Shown: piece by piece, positions 59,996-64,000 of the stretch
How the letters are laid out: the number at the start of each line of letters is the position of its first letter
How positions within the stretch are numbered: the stretch's first letter is position 1
Source: Candidatus Defluviilinea gracilis
GTDB lineage: Bacteria > Chloroflexota > Anaerolineae > Anaerolineales > Villigracilaceae
Assembly: GCA_016716235.1 (NCBI GenBank)
Contig: JADJWS010000005.1
Span: 121,160-185,159, forward strand
DNA: 64,000 nt
Reading direction: 5' to 3'
Translations under genes and position numbers: made by a program
The notes under the pieces: generated by a model
The model's input: the letters and a program-made list of their open reading frames with translations, nothing else
Databases searched by the model: none
What the model was told of the DNA's origin: nothing

Positions 59996-61748
59996 ATGAA
60001 AATAACACTTTAGGAAGGGCTTTCCTTCTTCTTGTCATTGCCGGCGCGATCGGATACGGCATCGGTCTTGGCATTGATGCTGCGATCCGTGGCGAGCTGA
60101 AATTCTCGGCTTCTGTTCCTTCCGCATTCGCGTTGTTGTTTGGGTTTACGGCGTTCTTCTTTGGTTTGTACGGTTATCGCGGCATCACGCGCGGATTGGT
60201 CTTTCAAGTTGTCGGCACGGTGATCGGCGCGGCGCTTGTGACCGGTATCCGCGCGTTGATGGGACTGGAAAGCATTGGCGCATTTCTGTTCACCGAACCG
60301 GCGTGGGTGTTTGGAGCGTTGGTGGGCGTGGTCTCTTTCTTCTTCGGCGTCGGCGTGATGACCGATTGGGTGAAGTGGGCGCGGGGATCGACACGCCCGA
60401 CCATCATGAAGACGAGCCGGGTTGGCAAAAATACTTTGGCGTATCGCTGGATCACAAAGTCATCGGCATTCAATATACCGTCACAGCGTTGTTCCTCCTC
60501 GCGGTTGGCGGTACTTTTGCGCTAATCTTCCGCTCGGAACTTGCCGCATCGGGCTTGGATTTCCTCACCCTTGAACTCGATGTCTTCAATCAGAACGGTC
60601 CTCAGATCTACAACACGCTCATGTCGCTTCACGGCATGATCATGATCGTCTCGATCCTGCTCGGTATCTCGGGCATTATGAATTATGTCGTTCCGCTTTT
60701 GGTGGGCGCGCACGATATGGCATTCCCGCGCATGAACGCCTTCGCGTACTGGGTGGCTGTGCCAGCTTCTGTTTTATTGTTGCTTGCGTTGATCCTCGGC
60801 GGTTTTGACACGGCTGGACTGGTTATCCTCCGCTTTCCTCGCGCGCCCCGCTTGGCGTGCAAATGTTCTTTCTGGGCGTGTTCACAGCCGGTTGGTCGTC
60901 CATCCTCGGCGCGTTGAACGTGATCGCCACGGTCGTCCGTATGCGCGCGAAAGGCATGACCGCCATGCGGATGCCGATCCTCGTTTGGGCATCCGTCGCC
61001 ACCTCCATCATCGCCCTGACCGCCACGCAGTTAATCGGTCTTTCCTTCCAATTGGTGATGTTCCAGCGTTTTGTGGTGTGGGCGCATCACATGTTCACCT
61101 CCGGTATGAACGAATACCTGCGCGTGCCGTTCATGTACAGCACCATGCTGGTGGCTGTTCCCACGGGCGTGAAGTTCTTCTCGTGGGTGGCAACCATGTG
61201 GGGCGGAAAGATCGAGACGCCAACCCCGATGCTGTTCGTCCTCGGGTCTATTGTTGTATTTTTGCTGGGCGGCGTCACGGGTCCTCCAAACGCGATGGTC
61301 GCGCTCGACCTCCACTTGCATGACACCTACTGGGTCGTTGGACACTTCCACGACACGATCTTCGGCGGATTCGTCTTCCCGTTCTTGCCGCCATTTATTA
61401 TTGGTTCCCAAAGCGACCGGCAGAAAATGAACGAGTTCTGGGGCAAAGTGCACTTCTGGTTGATGACCCCTCGTTCTTTTGCGCTGACGCTCGGCATGAT
61501 GTTCATCGGTCTGCGCGGCATGCGCCGCCGTATCGTGGATTACGATCCGCCCTCGGTTCGATGGCGCGCAATTGTTCCTGACCGTTTGCGCCTTCCTCAT
61601 CGCCATCTCGATCTTGATCTTCTTCATCAATTTCTTCCGAAGCATCAAGCATGGCGAGCCGGCCACAGGAAATGCGTGGAATTCTCGCTCGCCCGAATGG
61701 CAGGTTCCCTCGCCGATGCGGCTCCACAATTATGAAGTTCCATTCTAG
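59996..61748 (+). pseudogene. ctaD: cytochrome c oxidase subunit I, frame broken (probable sequence errors)
   Basis: Follows ctaC by 14 bases with GGAGG. Joining frames gives a protein with an N-terminal four-helix extension, then YFGVSLDHKVIGIQY, LMSLHGMIMI (heme ligand), VVWAHHMFTSGMNEYL (CuB histidines) and HDTYWVVGHFHDTIFGG. Single-base losses are needed near 59,999 (A run), 60,384 (G run) and 60,813, plus another near 61,555, after which the frame ends at TAG 61748. About 60-80 residues with the first CuB histidine (usual HPEVY region) are missing at about 61,070. Sense sequence between breaks is well kept, so error is more likely than decay. Confidence 0.85.
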
Positions 61749-61850
61749 CGGTTGGCGGAACTAATGACGTTACCGCTTCCGGCTCTGAAATTTGTTGAAT
61801 TCGCGGCGAAGTCAGCTGGAAACATTAACTCAAAGGGCAGGTAGCCGTTC

Positions 61851-62644
61851 ATGTCGAACAAACAACAACATCCTAATTTACTGTCGCAGGGCGTGTTTAT
61901 TTTCGTAAATCTTGCGGTGTTGACCGCGCTGGAATTCTTTGTCGCATCACCTTCAACTCGGTCGTTATTCTTGTGGCGGTGGCGATTGTCAAAGCCGCCT
62001 TGGGTGCTCTGGTATTACATGCACGTAAACAAGCTGAGGAAAGCGAGAGAGCAACTACGAATCGTACGCCTACAAGAGGGATCAACCGCCCCGGCTTTGG
62101 CTCTTTCTCGTCTCCGACTCGTTCGTGTTCGGCGGGTTGATGGTGATGCGCCTCAGCCTGCTGGGCATGACCCGCCCAGACCTCAGCCAAACCCTCGGGT
62201 TCTTTGTGACTGCGGTGCTTCTCATCTCCTCATCTTTATGAACTGCGGCGAAGTTGAACCGCACAACGGCAACCGCCAGGGATTTTACGAAACATCATGG
62301 TCACCTTTGTGCTGGATCGTTCTTCCTGCTGGGCGTGATCCCATTGGAGTGGCACACCGTGCCTGCCATTGCCGAACCAATCCTTCACTTATTCGGCGAG
62401 CCGGGGGAAAACGTTATTGAAAGCTCGTCGGGATTCGCAGGAGCGGCGTTTCTTCATGATGACGGGAAAGGCATGCCTTTCGCGTGTTGACCCGGCTGAT
62501 CTCTCCTCTCGATCATTTGATCAACGGCAAAGAGGGCTTTACGATGAGAAGCAGTGCGGTCGAAGCGCCGCGGTGTACTGGCACTTCATCGACGTGGTGT
62601 GGATTTTCTTCTCCCCGCTGTATCCGATCGGGACAGCGGTCTAA
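61851..62644 (+). pseudogene. cytochrome c oxidase subunits IV and III, frame broken
   Basis: Begins with a subunit IV-like part (LLSQGVFIFVNLAVLTALEFF, then YYMHVNKL in a shifted frame) and passes into subunit III (LWLFLVSDSFVFGGLMVMRL, LGFFVTAVLLISS, and at the end YWHFIDVVWIFF to a stop at 62642). At least five frame changes are needed. The boundary between the two subunits is not visible; either a fusion gene or a deletion joined them. Both belong to the same oxidase as ctaC and ctaD. Confidence 0.75.
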
Positions 62645-62687
62645 CGCAAACCAAGACGGCTTTCGGCGCGACACAATATGAACGCGG

Positions 62688-62716
62688 GGCGACCAGCACA
62701 AGGGTCGCCGTTTTTT
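62688..62716 (+). terminator. intrinsic terminator of the oxidase operon
   Basis: Stem GGCGACC/GGTCGCC with an eight-base loop, followed by G and six T, 44 bases past the subunit III stop. The following ATG of the SCO gene begins two bases later, so read-through or a separate promoter must serve that gene. Confidence 0.75.
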
Positions 62717-62717
62717 G

Positions 62718-63336
62718 ATGAAAGGTCAATTCATGGATCGAAAAATTCTATTGGCCGGGGAATCGGCGTTGTCATGTCTCATCACGATCATCACAGCCGT
62801 GATGATCTTTGCAACCAGACGAATTTCGCCGCGCGTATTAGCGTCGAACCGTACCCGCTGGCTGGCGAGATCGAATTAGCGCGCCTACGGCTCTGTGTTC
62901 AGGTTAAGCGAACAGCGCGGCGGTGTTGTATTGCTCTTCTTTGGCTACACCTCCGCCCCGGATCATGCCCAACCACGCTCGCGGATGGCGAAACTCGCCA
63001 TCGAGGGGGTTAAAACCCACAAGCGCAACAGATCAAGGTGGTGTTCGTTACCGTCGACCTGAACGTGACACGCCCCAGCGCGTGCAGGAATATGTGGATC
63101 ATTTCAGCGCGTCGTTCATTGGCTTGAGCGGCGACGAGTCTGAGCTGGCAACCGTTTGGAGCGATTATGGTATTTTCCGCGAAGTCATGGACAGCGAATC
63201 GGCCACCGGGTATCTCGTCAACCATACGGCGCGCATCTTGCTCATCGACCGCAACGGCAACCTGCGCCTCTCTTTTCCGTACGACGCGCCGGTGGAGGAT
63301 ATCATCCACGATTTGAAACTGGTCTTGGAAAGATAG
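62718..63336 (+). pseudogene. SCO1/SenC-type copper chaperone, frame broken
   Basis: Pieces in different frames read PYPLAGEIELAR, VLLFFGYTSAPD and, cleanly from about 63,055, ERDTPQRVQEYVDHFSASF, FREVMDSESATGYLVNHTA and LLIDRNGNLRLSFPYDAP up to TAG at 63336. This is the thioredoxin-like SCO fold that delivers copper to the CuA site. The copper-binding CPxxC segment near 62,960 is scrambled by small indels, so its cysteines cannot be judged. Confidence 0.75.
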
Positions 63337-63337
63337 C

Positions 63338-63798
63338 ATGACCAGCAAAAATTTACATCAAACGGATCGGCATCTCCTTGTTCCTGGGCTTGCCGATCGG
63401 AAGCTTTAACCGAAACGCCCATCTTTTTACTCGGTCAGCAACTCGCGCGCCGCAAGAGATCGTTTTGACCATACCCAACGGAACGTCGGAGCAAGTGGGC
63501 GCGCGGCGAACAGCCTCCATCCATTCCGACAAACATGATGTTTGTTGTGGGCGATACGCTGATCGTCAACAACGAAGATGTGGTCGACCATAAATTGGAT
63601 CTCCGCTGTGGATCCCGCAAAGGCTTCTGCCCGTTTATCTTTCAACCAAGGGAAAGCCTCACGTACGAATGCACGTTTCAATCGGGGAATTACTTTGGGC
63701 TTGAAGTGCGACGCGCTGACGCCGTATACGCACCTCGTTGGAATTCTCGGCACGGGTCTGCGCTTGCCGAGGCTGATCGCGTTGTAATAGCCTTGTGA
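63338..63798 (+). pseudogene. cupredoxin-like protein, frame broken
   Basis: Starts two bases after the SCO stop. A shifted frame in the middle reads MMFVVGDTLIVNNEDVVDHK and then KASARLSFNQGKA and THLVGILGTGLRL, which looks like a copper-protein beta-sandwich with N-terminal and possibly C-terminal membrane helices. The exact end is uncertain. Likely part of oxidase assembly, by location. Confidence 0.5.
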
Positions 63799-64000
63799 TG
63801 CCGTTGAAAAAAAGACCATGCTCCTGCGTGAATGAACAGCCGCGCGTGGCAGTCGACCAACCCTCCGTCTTCGCCGGAACGCTGTTGGTTTTGTCCGCCT
63901 CGGCATCCGGCAACTGGATCACTGAAACGCGGGCGCGGACAATGCGCATTACCTTGAAATGGATCCACCACCGCATCGATCTCAATGTTGAAATCCCCGA
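63799..64000 (+). other. unresolved end of window
   Basis: Short frame pieces suggest the start of another hydrophobic protein (GTLLVLSASASGNWITE), but no reliable gene can be drawn because of likely indels and the window end. Confidence 0.3.

Noticed and set aside
62718..63798. True pseudogenes from gene decay
   Set aside because: Residues between breaks are well conserved and breaks are single-base indels clustered at this end, which fits sequence error better.

Overview
The window looks like a bacterial chromosome contig, most probably Chloroflexota of the class Anaerolineae. This is inferred from the gene set, not proven: a complete late coenzyme F420 pathway with a stand-alone FbiB-C-type reductase, lone SelA, caa3-type oxidase, a MoeA/PBP fusion, a one-helix Ser/Thr kinase with extracellular region, and dense intergenic repeats. 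Coding density is high, on both strands, with many 1- to 20-base gene overlaps. I see no rRNA, tRNA, CRISPR array or prophage.

Layout. 0-7 kb: acyl-CoA dehydrogenase, a TPR lytic transglycosylase with a MOSC protein, a class-A beta-lactamase-like hydrolase, dodecin, a HicBA toxin-antitoxin pair and a nitroreductase. 7-12 kb: membrane proteins around selA, an M24 peptidase and an AAA ATPase. 12-20 kb: information processing (tsaD, tsaC/sua5, prmC, agmatinase-like gene, prfA, a 41-residue membrane peptide, a receiver protein, uvrC). 20-23 kb: divergent protein kinase and cinA. 23-36 kb: a leftward F420 region: zinc-ribbon protein, NACHT-HEAT NTPase, SsnA-like hydrolase, npdG, cofE, F420-type PPOX protein, dehydro-F420 reductase-like protein, then a damaged IS630 and a REP-associated transposase, then cofD, cofC and an LLM-class F420 enzyme. 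FO synthase genes (cofG/cofH) are not here. 36-44 kb: proline dehydrogenase, SDR, DinB, aminotransferase, UbiA-like protein, moeA, antiporter. 44-49 kb: a PLP decarboxylase, GlsB protein, VapBC pair, threonine dehydratase. 49-54 kb: M20 peptidase, purA and purB divergent from guaB. 54-59 kb: class III aminotransferase, MoeA-PBP fusion, receiver, peroxiredoxin. 59-64 kb: a cytochrome c oxidase operon (ctaC, ctaD, subunits IV/III, SCO) that is broken by many single-base indels after 59,996.

The most striking property is repeat structure. Degenerate 7-bp (sometimes 8-bp) tandem arrays fill several intergenic gaps. In at least four places an array begins on the base right after a stop codon; in others the start or stop codon lies inside a repeat unit. 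The same kinds of array, and several unrelated palindromes, also lie in frame inside conserved genes (prmC, an SDR, moeA, moeA-PBP, cofD, cofE, the end of purB), at places that look like surface loops. Other features are compact promoters: TATAAT boxes 6-8 bases before ATG suggest leaderless mRNAs, and one self-complementary -10 octamer lies between purB and guaB.

Quality limits: a G-homopolymer patch near 26.1-26.35 kb and the last 4 kb look like sequencing or assembly error, so broken genes there should not be read as biological decay.
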